64,000 nt of DNA from Inquilinus ginsengisoli_A (GTDB taxonomy: Bacteria; Pseudomonadota; Alphaproteobacteria; DSM-16000; Inquilinaceae). Under the pieces are notes generated by a model that ran no database searches, had not been told where the DNA came from, and saw nothing but the letters and a program-made list of their open reading frames with translations. Shown here in pieces: positions 44,455-53,347 of this stretch. The stretch is taken from positions 248,001 to 312,000 of the forward strand of contig NZ_JAVDPW010000003.1 in assembly GCF_031453975.1 (NCBI RefSeq), written 5' to 3'. Each line of letters opens with the position of its first letter. Position 1 is the stretch's first letter. The translations under genes and the position numbers were made by a program.

Positions 44455-46515
44455 ATGAAAGCCTCAAACACCCCGGCGTCCCTGTTCGACGCCAAGATCA
44501 TGGGCCCGGCCGCGATCGACGCGTTCCGCAAGCTCGACCCCCGCCTGATGTGGCGCAACCCGGTGATGTTCGTGGTCGAGGTCGTCGCGACCCTGACCAC
44601 GGTGCTGCTGCTCCGCGACCTCGCCATCGGCGCGCCGGGCATCGGCTTCACCATCCAGATCGTGCTGTGGCTGTGGTTCACCGTGCTGTTCGCCAACTTC
44701 GCGGAAGCGGTGGCGGAAGGCCGCGGCAAGGCGCAGGCGGACAGCCTGCGCCGGACCCAGACCGACGCCATGGGCAAGCGGCTGGCCGACCCGGCCGGCC
44801 GTGAGATCGAGCTGGTGCCGGCGCTGTCGCTGCGCCAGGGCGACTTCGTCCTGGTCGAGGCAGGTGACCTGGTGCCGTCCGACGGCGAGGTCATCGAAGG
44901 CATCGCCTCGGTCGACGAAAGCGCGATCACCGGCGAATCCGCCCCGGTGATCCGCGAATCCGGCGGCGACCGGTCGGCCGTCACCGGCGGCACCCGCGTG
45001 CTGTCGGACTGGGTCAAGGTGCGCATCACCGCGGCCCAGGGGTCGACCTTCCTCGACCGCATGATCGCGCTGGTCGAAGGCGCGTCGCGCCAGAAGACCC
45101 CGAACGAGATCGCGCTGAACATCCTGCTGGCCGGCCTGACGATCATCTTCGTCTTCGCCACGGTCACCATCCCCGCCTTCGCCGCCTATGCCGGCGGCTC
45201 GGTCTCGGTGGTGGTGCTGGTGGCGCTGTTCGTCACCCTGATCCCGACCACGATCGGCGCGCTGCTCTCGGCCATCGGCATCGCCGGCATGGACCGGCTG
45301 GTGCGCTTCAACGTGCTGGCGATGTCCGGCCGCGCGGTCGAGGCGGCGGGCGATGTCGACACGCTGCTGCTCGACAAGACCGGCACCATCACCCTCGGCA
45401 ACCGGCTGGCCACCGAATTCGTGCCGCTGCCGGGCGTGACCGAGGCCGAGCTGGCCGATGCCGCCCAGCTGTCCTCGCTCAGCGACGAGACGCCGGAAGG
45501 CCGCTCGGTCGTGGTGCTGGCAAAGGAGAAGTATGGTCTCCGCGCCCGCGAGGTCGGCCGCATGCAGGCCCATTTCGTGCCCTTCACCGCGCAGACCCGG
45601 ATGAGCGGCGTCGATGTCGAGGGCTCGGTCATCCGCAAGGGCGCGGTCGACGCCGTCATCGCCCATGTCCGCGAGGTCGCCGGCAATCCGCGCCTGGCGA
45701 TGCCGAAGGAGCTGGAGCAGGTCACCGAGCGCATCGCCAAGTCCGGCGGCACGCCGCTGGCCGTGTCGCGGGACGGCAAGCCGCTCGGCCTCATCCATCT
45801 CAAGGACGTGGTCAAGGGCGGCATCCGCGAGCGCTTCGCCGAGCTGCGGCGGATGGGCATCCGCACCGTCATGATCACCGGCGACAACCCGCTGACCGCC
45901 GCGGCGATCGCGGCCGAGGCGGGGGTCGACGACTTCCTGGCCCAGGCGACGCCGGAGGCCAAGCTGGCGCTGATCCGCGAGGAGCAGGGCAAGGGCCGGC
46001 TGGTGGCGATGTGCGGCGACGGCACCAACGACGCGCCGGCGCTCGCACAAGCCGACGTCGGCGTGGCGATGCAGACCGGCACGGTGGCGGCGCGCGAGGC
46101 CGGCAACATGGTCGACCTCGACAGCGATCCGACCAAGCTGATCGAGGTGGTGGGCATCGGCAAGCAGCTGCTGATCACCCGCGGTGCGCTGACCACCTTC
46201 TCGATCGCCAACGACGTGGCCAAGTACTTCGCCATCATCCCGGCGATGTTCCTGGCCTTCTACCCGCAGCTGGGCGTGCTCAACGTCATGGATCTGCACT
46301 CGCCGCAGAGCGCGATCCTGTCCGCGATCATCTTCAACGCCCTGGTGATCATCGGCCTGATCCCGCTGGCCCTGCGCGGCGTCCGCTACCGGGCGCTGAG
46401 CGCGGCCAACCTGCTGCGGCGCAACCTCCTGATCTACGGCCTGGGCGGCATCATCGTCCCGTTCATCGGGATCAAGCTGATCGACCTGATCGTCACCGCC
46501 CTCGGCCTGGTGTGA
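44455..46515 (+). CDS. kdpB: Potassium-transporting ATPase subunit KdpB
   Basis: 686 aa P1A ATPase. TGES actuator (TGESAPVIRESGG), phosphorylation site DKTGTITLGNR, hinge MCGDGTNDAPALAQADVGVA. Hydrolyses ATP to drive K+ through KdpA. Starts 15 bases after kdpA. Confidence 0.98.
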   Translation: MKASNTPASLFDAKIMGPAAIDAFRKLDPRLMWRNPVMFVVEVVATLTTVLLLRDLAIGAPGIGFTIQIVLWLWFTVLFANFAEAVAEGRGKAQADSLRRTQTDAMGKRLADPAGREIELVPALSLRQGDFVLVEAGDLVPSDGEVIEGIASVDESAITGESAPVIRESGGDRSAVTGGTRVLSDWVKVRITAAQGSTFLDRMIALVEGASRQKTPNEIALNILLAGLTIIFVFATVTIPAFAAYAGGSVSVVVLVALFVTLIPTTIGALLSAIGIAGMDRLVRFNVLAMSGRAVEAAGDVDTLLLDKTGTITLGNRLATEFVPLPGVTEAELADAAQLSSLSDETPEGRSVVVLAKEKYGLRAREVGRMQAHFVPFTAQTRMSGVDVEGSVIRKGAVDAVIAHVREVAGNPRLAMPKELEQVTERIAKSGGTPLAVSRDGKPLGLIHLKDVVKGGIRERFAELRRMGIRTVMITGDNPLTAAAIAAEAGVDDFLAQATPEAKLALIREEQGKGRLVAMCGDGTNDAPALAQADVGVAMQTGTVAAREAGNMVDLDSDPTKLIEVVGIGKQLLITRGALTTFSIANDVAKYFAIIPAMFLAFYPQLGVLNVMDLHSPQSAILSAIIFNALVIIGLIPLALRGVRYRALSAANLLRRNLLIYGLGGIIVPFIGIKLIDLIVTALGLV

Positions 46516-46522
46516 GGCACCC

Positions 46523-47128
46523 ATGTTGAACCAGATCCGCCCCGCCATCGTGATGATCGTCCTGCTGACCATCATCACCGGCATCGCCTACCCCTTCGCC
46601 ATGACCGGCATCGCCCAGGGGCTGTTCCCCAGCCAGGCCAATGGCAGCCTGGTGAAGCGGCCCGACGGCACCGTGATCGGCGCCACGCTGATCGGCCAGA
46701 ACTTCACCTCGGACAAGTACTTCCACGGCCGGCTGTCGGCGACCTCGGACACCGATCCGAACGACCCGACCAAGACCATCGCGGCGCCCTACAACGCCGC
46801 GAACTCGGCCGGCTCCAACCTCGGCCCGACCAGCCAGGCGCTGGCCGACCGGGTGAAGGGCGACGTCGACGCGCTGGCGGCGCAAGGCATCACCCACCCG
46901 CCGGCCGACCTGGTCACCAGCTCGGCCTCGGGCCTCGACCCGGACATCAGCCCGGCCAATGCCGAGACCCAGATCGCCCGGGTCGCCGCCGCCCGCAACC
47001 TGCCGCCGGACCAGGTGCGCCAGGCGGTGAGCCAGGCGACCAGCGGACGGCTGCTCGGCCTGATCGGCGAGCCGCGGGTCAACGTGCTGCAGCTCAACAT
47101 GCTGCTGGACGGGCTGAAGGCCTCGTAG
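46523..47128 (+). CDS. kdpC: Potassium-transporting ATPase subunit KdpC
   Basis: 201 aa. N-terminal anchor (IVMIVLLTIITGIAYPFAMT), then QANGSLVKRPDG, GQNFTSDKYFHGRLSA, and a C-terminal GRLLGLIGEPRVNVLQLNM. Chaperones ATP binding/assembly of KdpFABC. Seven bases from kdpB. Confidence 0.97.
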   Translation: MLNQIRPAIVMIVLLTIITGIAYPFAMTGIAQGLFPSQANGSLVKRPDGTVIGATLIGQNFTSDKYFHGRLSATSDTDPNDPTKTIAAPYNAANSAGSNLGPTSQALADRVKGDVDALAAQGITHPPADLVTSSASGLDPDISPANAETQIARVAAARNLPPDQVRQAVSQATSGRLLGLIGEPRVNVLQLNMLLDGLKAS

Positions 47129-47140
47129 TCTCCTGATGCG

Positions 47141-49870
47141 ATGACACTGACCGATCGTGCCCCTGATTCAGGATTTGGCGATGATCGGCGCCCCTCGCCG
47201 GAAGCTCTGCTTGAGGCGGCCGCGAACACTCGCGGCCGCCTCAAGATCTTCCTCGGGGCGGCGCCCGGCGTTGGCAAGACCTATGAGATGCTGTCCCAAG
47301 GGGCGGCCCGGCGCCGCGACGGCGTCGACGTCGTCATCGGCGTGGTCGAGACCCATGGCAGGGTCGAGACCCTGGCGCTGGTCGACGGCTTCGAGATCGT
47401 GTCCCGCCGCCGCGCCGAATACCGCGGCCGGGCGGTCGAGGAGATGGACCTCGACGCCATCCTGGCGCGGCACCCCGCTCTGGTGCTGGTCGACGAGTTG
47501 GCGCACACCAATGCGCCCGGCAGCCGCCACGCCAAGCGCTATCTCGATGTCGAGGAGATCCTGGACGCCGGCATCGACGTCTGGACCACGCTGAACATCC
47601 AGCATGTCGAAAGCCTGAACGACGTCGTCGCCCAGATCACCCGCATCCGGGTGCGCGAGACGGTGCCGGATTCCTGGATCGACGGCGCCGCCGAGATCGA
47701 GCTGATCGACCTGACGCCGGAGGACCTGCAGAAGCGGCTGGCTGAGGGCAAGGTCTATGTCCGCGACCAGGCGCGGCGGGCGGTCGACCATTTCTTCAAG
47801 CCCGGCAACCTGGCCGCCCTGCGCGAGCTGGCGCTGCGCCGCACCGCCCAGCGGGTCGACGACCAGATGCTGGGCTACATGCGGGCCCATGCCATCACCG
47901 GCCCCTGGGCGGCGGGCGACCGCATCATGGTCTGCGTCAGCGAGGCGCGGGGCGGCGAAGCGCTGATCCGCTATGCCCGGCGCATGGCCGACCGGCTGGG
48001 CGCGCGCTGGACCGCAGTCTATGTCGAAGGCTCGCGCCACCACCGGCTGGGCGAGGCCGACCGCGACCGCGTCGCCCGTGCCCTGCTGCTGGCCGAGAAG
48101 CTGGGCGGCGAGACCGTGACCGTGCCGGCCACCGACATCGTCGCCGAGATCCTGGCCTATGCCCGGCGCAACAACATCACCCAGATCATCATCGGCAAAT
48201 CCAGCCGGTCGCGCTGGTTCGAGATGCTGCACGGGTCGGTGGTGCACGATCTGGTGCGCAAGGCCGGCACCATCTCGGTCCAGGTGCTGGCGGGGGACGA
48301 CGCGCCGCCGCCGGGGGCGGAGGAGCGGATCCAGACCCGCCCGGCCGATCCCGGCTTCGACCCGCGGCCCTATCTGGTCGCCGCCATCGGCGTCGCCGTC
48401 ACCACCGCCGCCGCCCACGGCGTCGCCGCCTTCGCCACCACCAACAGCATCGCCCTGGTCTACCTGATCCCGGTGCTGTTCTGCGCCGCGCGCTACGGGC
48501 TGGGGCCGTCGATCTTCGCCTCGCTGCTCAGCGTCGTGGCCGTGAACTTCTTCTTCCTGGCGCCGCTGTACAGCCTGGTCATCGCCGACCCCTCCAACGT
48601 CACCTCGCTGGTGTTCTTCCTGGTGGTCGCCGTGGTGACCTCGAACCTGCAGAGCCGGGCCCGGCTGCAGGCCCGCGGCGCGGCGGCCCGGGCCAAGGCG
48701 ACGGCGGAGCTGTACGGGTTCAGCCGGAAATTGGCGGCGATCGCCTCGTCCGACGACCTGCTGTGGGCCGCCGCCTACCAGATCGCGGCGATGCTGAAGC
48801 TGCGCGTGGTCATCCTGATGCCGCAGGACGGGTCGCTGCAGGTGGTCGCCGGCTATCCGCCGGAGGACCGGATCGAGGAGACCGAGCGCGCTGCGGCGCA
48901 ATGGAGCTGGGCCAATGACCGGCCGGCCGGCCGCGGCGCCGACACGCTGCCCGGCGGCAAATGGCTGTTCCTGCCCTGGGGCACCGCCGCCAGCCCGATC
49001 GGCGTGGTCGGTATCGACCGCGAGCAGCCCGGGCCGCTGCTGAGCCCGGACGACCAGCGGCTGCTGGAATCGCTGATGGACCAGGCGGCGGTGGCGATCG
49101 AGCGGGTGCGGCTGGCCAAGGATGTCGACGAGGTCCGCGTGGTGGCGGAGACCGAGCGGCTGCGCGCCGCCCTGCTGACCTCGATCAGCCACGATCTGCG
49201 CACGCCGCTGGCCTCGATCATCGGCGCCATCTCCAGCCTGCGCCGCCACGACCAGGCGCTGGCGCCGGCGGCGCGCGGCGAGCTGATGGAGATGGTGGAG
49301 GACGAGGCCGAGCGGCTGAACCGCTTCGTCGGCAACCTGCTGGACATGACCCGGCTCGAATCCGGCGTGCTTCGGCCGAAGCTGGAGGCGGCGGAGGTGG
49401 CGGAGATCGTCGGCGCCGCGGCCGACCGCTGCGCCCCGCTGGTGACGCGCCATCGCCTGGGGCTGGATCTCGCGCCCGACCTGCCGCTGTATCTGCTCGA
49501 CCCGATCCTCCTGGAGCAGGTGCTGGTCAACCTGATCGACAACGCCGCCAAGTATGCCCCGGCCGGCACCGCCATCACGGTTTCGGCGCGGGAGGAGAAG
49601 GGGCTGGTGATCCGGGTGCTGGACGAGGGCGACGGCATCCCGGAGGACAAGCTGGAGGCGATCTTCGACAAGTTCAACCGCATCCACCATGGCGACAGCG
49701 CCCAGGCCGGCACCGGCCTCGGCCTCGCCATCTGCCGCGGCTTCGTCGAGACCATGGGCGGCCGCATCCGGGCCGGCAACCGCGGCGACCGCCGCGGCGC
49801 CGTGTTCACCATCACCTTCCCGCCCGACCTGGCCGCGCCGCTGCTGCCCGGCACCTCGATGGGGCTGTGA
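47141..49870 (+). CDS. kdpD: Sensor histidine kinase KdpD
   Basis: 909 aa. KdpD N-terminal domain with Walker A GAAPGVGKT and B LVDELAHTNAPG, Usp-like domain, four membrane segments (about residues 405–500), GAF-like linker, then HisKA with the phosphorylated His in SISHDLRTPLAS, N-box VLVNLIDNAAKYAP and G-boxes DEGDGIPEDK, GTGLGLAICRGF. Senses K+ limitation/osmotic stress and phosphorylates KdpE. 12 bases from kdpC. Confidence 0.98.
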   Translation: MTLTDRAPDSGFGDDRRPSPEALLEAAANTRGRLKIFLGAAPGVGKTYEMLSQGAARRRDGVDVVIGVVETHGRVETLALVDGFEIVSRRRAEYRGRAVEEMDLDAILARHPALVLVDELAHTNAPGSRHAKRYLDVEEILDAGIDVWTTLNIQHVESLNDVVAQITRIRVRETVPDSWIDGAAEIELIDLTPEDLQKRLAEGKVYVRDQARRAVDHFFKPGNLAALRELALRRTAQRVDDQMLGYMRAHAITGPWAAGDRIMVCVSEARGGEALIRYARRMADRLGARWTAVYVEGSRHHRLGEADRDRVARALLLAEKLGGETVTVPATDIVAEILAYARRNNITQIIIGKSSRSRWFEMLHGSVVHDLVRKAGTISVQVLAGDDAPPPGAEERIQTRPADPGFDPRPYLVAAIGVAVTTAAAHGVAAFATTNSIALVYLIPVLFCAARYGLGPSIFASLLSVVAVNFFFLAPLYSLVIADPSNVTSLVFFLVVAVVTSNLQSRARLQARGAAARAKATAELYGFSRKLAAIASSDDLLWAAAYQIAAMLKLRVVILMPQDGSLQVVAGYPPEDRIEETERAAAQWSWANDRPAGRGADTLPGGKWLFLPWGTAASPIGVVGIDREQPGPLLSPDDQRLLESLMDQAAVAIERVRLAKDVDEVRVVAETERLRAALLTSISHDLRTPLASIIGAISSLRRHDQALAPAARGELMEMVEDEAERLNRFVGNLLDMTRLESGVLRPKLEAAEVAEIVGAAADRCAPLVTRHRLGLDLAPDLPLYLLDPILLEQVLVNLIDNAAKYAPAGTAITVSAREEKGLVIRVLDEGDGIPEDKLEAIFDKFNRIHHGDSAQAGTGLGLAICRGFVETMGGRIRAGNRGDRRGAVFTITFPPDLAAPLLPGTSMGL

Positions 49871-49895
49871 TGCGGACCTGGGAACCGACCCCTGG

Positions 49896-49977
49896 CGTAG
49901 GTTGGGTTCGCCCTTGCGAACCCAACATCGTGCCGACTGGACCATTGTTGGGTTCGCAAGGGCGAACCCAACCTACG
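49896..49977. repeat. Large inverted repeat between kdpD and kdpE
   Basis: Two 32-base arms (49896–49927 and 49946–49977), perfect complements, with an 18-base loop. Each arm is itself a TTGGGTTCGC…GCGAACCCAA palindrome of the same family as 2581–2612. It lies in the mRNA between the sensor and regulator genes and should form a very stable stem. Confidence 0.92.
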
Positions 49978-49988
49978 AGGCTGTCACG

Positions 49989-50699
49989 ATGACGACGCCC
50001 GAAGCCCGCCCTGTGCCCCGCATCCTGATCATCGACGACGAGCCGCAGATCCGCCGTTTCATCAAGATCAGCCTGGCCGCCGACGGCTATGCCCCGATCG
50101 AGGCGGCCAGCGGCACCGAGGGGCTGGAGCGGGTGATCCAGGACCGGCCCGATCTGGTCATCCTCGACCTCGGCCTGCCCGACATGGACGGACAGCAGGT
50201 GCTGAGCCGCATCCGCGAGCTGTCGGCGGTGCCGGTGATCGTGCTGTCGGTCCGCGCCGGCGAGGCGGAGAAGGTCGAGGCGCTGGACCGCGGCGCCAAC
50301 GACTACGTCACCAAGCCCTTCGGCATCGCCGAGCTGACCGCCCGGCTGCGCGCCACGTTGCGCCGCGGCGGGCAGGAGGAGGGGGCGGTGCAGGCGGTGA
50401 TCGAGGCCGGGCCGCTGGCGGTCGACGTGCCGCACCGCCGGGTCCGGCTCGACGGCCGCGAGATCAAGCTGTCGAAGAAGGAGTTCGAGATCCTGCGCCT
50501 GCTCGCCGCCCATCAGGGGCGGGTGGTGACGCACCAGAAGATCCTGCGCGAGGTCTGGGGCCCGGCCCATATCGACGCCATGCAGTACCTGCGCGTCTAT
50601 GTCGGGCAGCTGCGTCACAAGCTCGGCGACGACCCGGCCCGGCCGCGGCTGATCGCGACCGAGGCCGGGGTCGGCTACCGCCTGGTGGTGGAGGGGTAG
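49989..50699 (+). CDS. kdpE: Response regulator KdpE
   Basis: 236 aa OmpR-family. Receiver: acidic pair in IIDDEPQIRR, phospho-Asp in LVILDLGLPDMDG, conserved Lys in YVTKPFG. C-terminal winged HTH: EIKLSKKEFEILRLLAAHQG. Activates kdpFABC. The start follows the big inverted repeat by 11 bases, and no obvious strong Shine-Dalgarno is left, so the hairpin may modulate its translation. Confidence 0.97.
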   Translation: MTTPEARPVPRILIIDDEPQIRRFIKISLAADGYAPIEAASGTEGLERVIQDRPDLVILDLGLPDMDGQQVLSRIRELSAVPVIVLSVRAGEAEKVEALDRGANDYVTKPFGIAELTARLRATLRRGGQEEGAVQAVIEAGPLAVDVPHRRVRLDGREIKLSKKEFEILRLLAAHQGRVVTHQKILREVWGPAHIDAMQYLRVYVGQLRHKLGDDPARPRLIATEAGVGYRLVVEG

Positions 50700-50744
50700 A
50701 GCCGGATGATCTGGATCAGGTCGCGCTAAAAGGCTGCACTTGGC

Positions 50745-50922
50745 GTGGCCTCTCCCGCTTGCGAGACCTTTTCAGAAAGGCCCCCTCGTCGTCATTGCGA
50801 GGAGGCGAAGCCGACGAAGCAATCCATGGGCCCGCACGAACGGCCCGATGGATTGCTTCGCTGCGCTCGCAATGACGGGGTTGGGGATTTCTGAAAAGGT
50901 CTCGCCAAGCGGAAGAGGCCAC
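50745..50922. mobile_element. MITE-like element (178 bp) related to the IS5-type element
   Basis: Terminal inverted repeats of about 34 bp beginning GTGGCCTCTyCCGCTTG and containing GCGAGACCTTTTCAGAA, which is identical to 17 bp of the IS ends at 61499–61515 and 62713–62729. The centre is a CGTCATTGCGAG-family REP palindrome (50790–50877). No coding capacity. It lies between kdpE and the convergent vWA gene; it is also the only thing in that 293-base gap. Confidence 0.8.
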
Positions 50923-50992
50923 GCAGAAGACGCTTGGCACCCTGTCGTTCTTAGGCCGAGCGTCCGGGCCGATTCCACCCGAAACAATCATG

Positions 50993-51808
50993 CTACCGCT
51001 GGTCGTCGTCCATCCAGCGCGGCCGGGTCTTCTCGCCGATCATGCAGTCGCTCGGGACCGCCTGCGCCACGACGAAGGCGGCCGGCACCACCCGGGGCTC
51101 GGCGCCGGAGATCTCCAGCACCAGCTTGCGGCGGATCGCCTCGGCGAACTGCGCGGTGGTGCGGACCGGCACGGTGAAGGCCCCGGGGCCGCCGATCACG
51201 CAGTCGCGGTAATAGGCGTCGAGCTGGTCGGGCTCCGGCAGCCCGCCGAAGCCGCCGCGCTTCAGGATTACCGGCAGGCCGTTGATGGTGATGCCCTGGG
51301 CCAGCGCCTCGGCGCGGGCCCCGGCCACCGGGGCGCCGGTGTTGTTCGGCCCGTCGCCGGAGATGTCGATGGCGCGGCGGATGCCCTCGAAGCCGTTGCG
51401 GTCGAACAGCCCGGCGGAGAACGCCAGCGCGCCGGAGATCGAGGTGCCGCGCCGCATCACCGTGCCGCTGGCCCGGGTCAGCTCGGCCGCCGCCGCCCGC
51501 GCCGCATCCGGCCCGTCGATCACGCGCCAGGGCAGGATCACCGCCTGCGACAGGGCGCCGGCCCATTCGACATAGGTGATGGCGATGCGGCCGTTGACGC
51601 CCGAGGTGATGGCGTGGATCACCTCGGGATGGGTGAGGGCGCTGACGTAGCCGTCGCGCTGCAGCGCCTGCTCGTCCTCATCCATCGAGCGCGAGACATC
51701 GACCGCGAGCACCAGTTCGAGGTCCACCGGCACATCCTGCGCCGTGGCCGTCGCCGCCGGCAGGACGAGGGCCAGAACCAGTTCAAGGCCGAGCATGCCG
51801 AGGCGCAT
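50993..51808 (-). CDS. Exported vWA-domain protein (DUF1194 family)
   Basis: 271 aa. N-terminal signal peptide (LGLELVLALVLPAATATAQ). The vWA domain starts at LELVLAVDVSRSMDEDE with the MIDAS DxSxS, followed by the TSISGALAF (metal Thr/Ser) and AIDISGDGPNN segments. Periplasmic or secreted, metal-dependent adhesion-type domain; role unknown. ATG at 51808 with GAGGGGGG site. Confidence 0.87.
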   Translation of the reverse strand: MRLGMLGLELVLALVLPAATATAQDVPVDLELVLAVDVSRSMDEDEQALQRDGYVSALTHPEVIHAITSGVNGRIAITYVEWAGALSQAVILPWRVIDGPDAARAAAAELTRASGTVMRRGTSISGALAFSAGLFDRNGFEGIRRAIDISGDGPNNTGAPVAGARAEALAQGITINGLPVILKRGGFGGLPEPDQLDAYYRDCVIGGPGAFTVPVRTTAQFAEAIRRKLVLEISGAEPRVVPAAFVVAQAVPSDCMIGEKTRPRWMDDDQR

Positions 51809-52087
51809 TCCAGTCCCCCCTCGCAAGCCGCTTCGCCCCCCTGATGTGGGCACGCTTCGGCCCCGGCGCCATGGTCCGGGGCCCCCTCGATTCAAGCCAT
51901 CGGCGTCCGCCGCTTGCAAAACCGCTTCCACGAGATTAAATAGTCGCCGTGAGATTCGCTTTGGTTTGGTCCGCCCCGCCTGCTCGTACCGAGCTCTGGA
52001 CCCCGTTCCCAACCATAATCGAAGATTGTTCCGGCATGCGCGTCTGCATGTCGGTTTCGACCATTGTGCAATAAGGAGCGCACAGAA

Positions 52088-52297
52088 ATGGCAACTGGCA
52101 CCGTTAAGTGGTTCAACAGCCAGAAGGGCTACGGCTTCATCCAGCCGGAGAACGGCGACAAGGACGTGTTCGTCCACATCTCCGCGGTCGAGCGCGCGGG
52201 CCTTCACAGCCTCAACGAGGGGCAGAAGGTCAACTACGAGCTCGAGACCGACCGCCGCACCGGTAAGGTGTCGGCCGGCAATCTCCAGGAAGTCTGA
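52088..52297 (+). CDS. Cold-shock protein (CspA family)
   Basis: 69 aa OB-fold RNA chaperone. RNP1 KGYGFIQ and RNP2 VFVHIS; MATGTVKWFNSQKGYGFI opening. The upstream 280 bases hold a longish AT-richer leader, typical of csp genes. AAGGAG site before the ATG. Followed by a hairpin terminator. Confidence 0.96.
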   Translation: MATGTVKWFNSQKGYGFIQPENGDKDVFVHISAVERAGLHSLNEGQKVNYELETDRRTGKVSAGNLQEV

Positions 52298-52306
52298 GCC
52301 GGACCA

Positions 52307-52334
52307 GGGCAGCCGCAACCGCGGCCGCCCTTCT
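52307..52334 (+). terminator. Hairpin terminator after cold-shock gene
   Basis: Stem GGGCAGCCGC / GCGGCCGCCC with AACC loop, one mismatch, followed by TTCT. Weak T-tract. Confidence 0.55.
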
Positions 52335-52424
52335 AGCGCACCGGGCCGGACCCCTCGAACCGAGGGTGTCCGTGTCCGCGATGATCCGGGTTCAATTCGG
52401 AGCCCGGCGTACCAAGAACAAGAA

Positions 52425-52571
52425 ATGAAGACCCTACAGAACAAGAAACCGTCCCGCTTCGCGCGTCATGCGATGCCGAAGCATCCTTCCAATCCCGTGC
52501 GGCATCCGCCGCGTCCGTCGGAACTGTCCCGCCGCGAAGTTCGTCGAATCGTTCTCGACATTCTCGGCTGA
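52425..52571 (+). CDS. Small basic protein between csp and rpsU (hypothetical)
   Basis: 48 aa: basic and proline/histidine-rich N-terminal half, then a helix-like end, SRREVRRIVLDILG. ATG with no good Shine-Dalgarno (A-rich AAGAACAAGAA). It lies 38 bases before rpsU and could be a real small gene. No known domain. Confidence 0.45.
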   Translation: MKTLQNKKPSRFARHAMPKHPSNPVRHPPRPSELSRREVRRIVLDILG

Positions 52572-52615
52572 ATGGCGTAGTCCCGCCCAACCTCTTTGAA
52601 GAAAGGCCTATGCCG

Positions 52616-52819
52616 ATGCAGGTGTTCGTCCGCGACAACAACATTGACCAGGCGCTCCGCGTCCTCAAGAAGCGGATGCAGCGCGAAGGCATCTTTCGCG
52701 AGATGAAGCAGCGTCGGAGCTACGAGAAGCCGTCTGAGCGCCGTATCCGTGAAGAAGCCGAAGCCGTTCGGCGGCAGCGCAAGGCGCTGCGCAAGCGGAT
52801 GCAGCACCAGGGCTACTGA
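52616..52819 (+). CDS. rpsU: 30S ribosomal protein S21
   Basis: 67 aa. MQVFVRDNNIDQALRVLKKR with IFREMKQRRSYEKPSERRIR, the S21 pattern, basic tail. I use the second ATG (52616) because GAAAGG is nine bases upstream and S21 starts MQV; an ATG at 52610 would add MP. Terminator follows. Confidence 0.96.
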   Translation: MQVFVRDNNIDQALRVLKKRMQREGIFREMKQRRSYEKPSERRIREEAEAVRRQRKALRKRMQHQGY

Positions 52820-52883
52820 TCCCGGACGCGAGGCAGGCCTGTCCGGCCTTTGCATCGCGGCCGGACTCGGGCTCTGAAATGCG

Positions 52884-52908
52884 ACGAGGGACCAGAGTCC
52901 CTCGTTTT
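52884..52908 (+). terminator. Rho-independent terminator of rpsU
   Basis: Perfect stem CGAGGGAC / GTCCCTCG with CAGA loop followed by TTTT, 65 bases after the rpsU stop. Extends by an extra A:T pair. Confidence 0.85.
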
Positions 52909-53056
52909 GGTCGAAAGACTGGGGGTGTTGCCCCTCGTCTGGTTGATGGACCGGGGCCTGGCCCCGGTTACGATTGACAGGGGTGCCTCCGGCGCCCCTT
53001 TCGTCGTTGCGCCCTTCTGCTTGCAACAGATCGATGGCATCACGGGAGATCGACCG

Positions 53057-53347
53057 ATGGATGTGGCAGCCTTGCGACGCTCGCTGGCCGACGACCGGCC
53101 GCCCGCTTCCCTGACGCCCCCGCTCGCCGCGCTGTGGTGGGATGCCAAGGGCGACTGGGCCAAGGCCCATGGCTGCGTCGACTCGGAAGACGGGTCGGAC
53201 GCGGCCTGGGCCCATGCCTATCTGCACCGCAAGGAAGGCGATCTCGGCAATGCCGGCTACTGGTACCGCCGGGCCGGCCGGCCGGTCTCGGCGCTGAGCC
53301 TGGACCAGGAATGGGCCGAGATCGCCGCCGGCCTGCCGGCTGCCTGA
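53057..53347 (+). CDS. Conserved hypothetical protein, TPR-like
   Basis: 96 aa, no signal peptide. Features two helical stretches: LAALWWDAKGDWAKAHGCV and AYLHRKEGDLGNAGYWYRRA, a TPR-like pair with a WYRRAGRP end. Similar short proteins occur in alphaproteobacteria but function is unknown. The start is the ATG giving MDVAALRRSL; the frame is open upstream. It abuts the stop of the quinone reductase gene (convergent). Confidence 0.75.
   Translation: MDVAALRRSLADDRPPASLTPPLAALWWDAKGDWAKAHGCVDSEDGSDAAWAHAYLHRKEGDLGNAGYWYRRAGRPVSALSLDQEWAEIAAGLPAA

Noticed and set aside
47168..49945. A 925-codon open frame on the minus strand opposite kdpD
   Set aside because: It mirrors a clear, complete KdpD on the plus strand; long antisense frames are common in high-GC DNA, and it has low-complexity composition with no domain.
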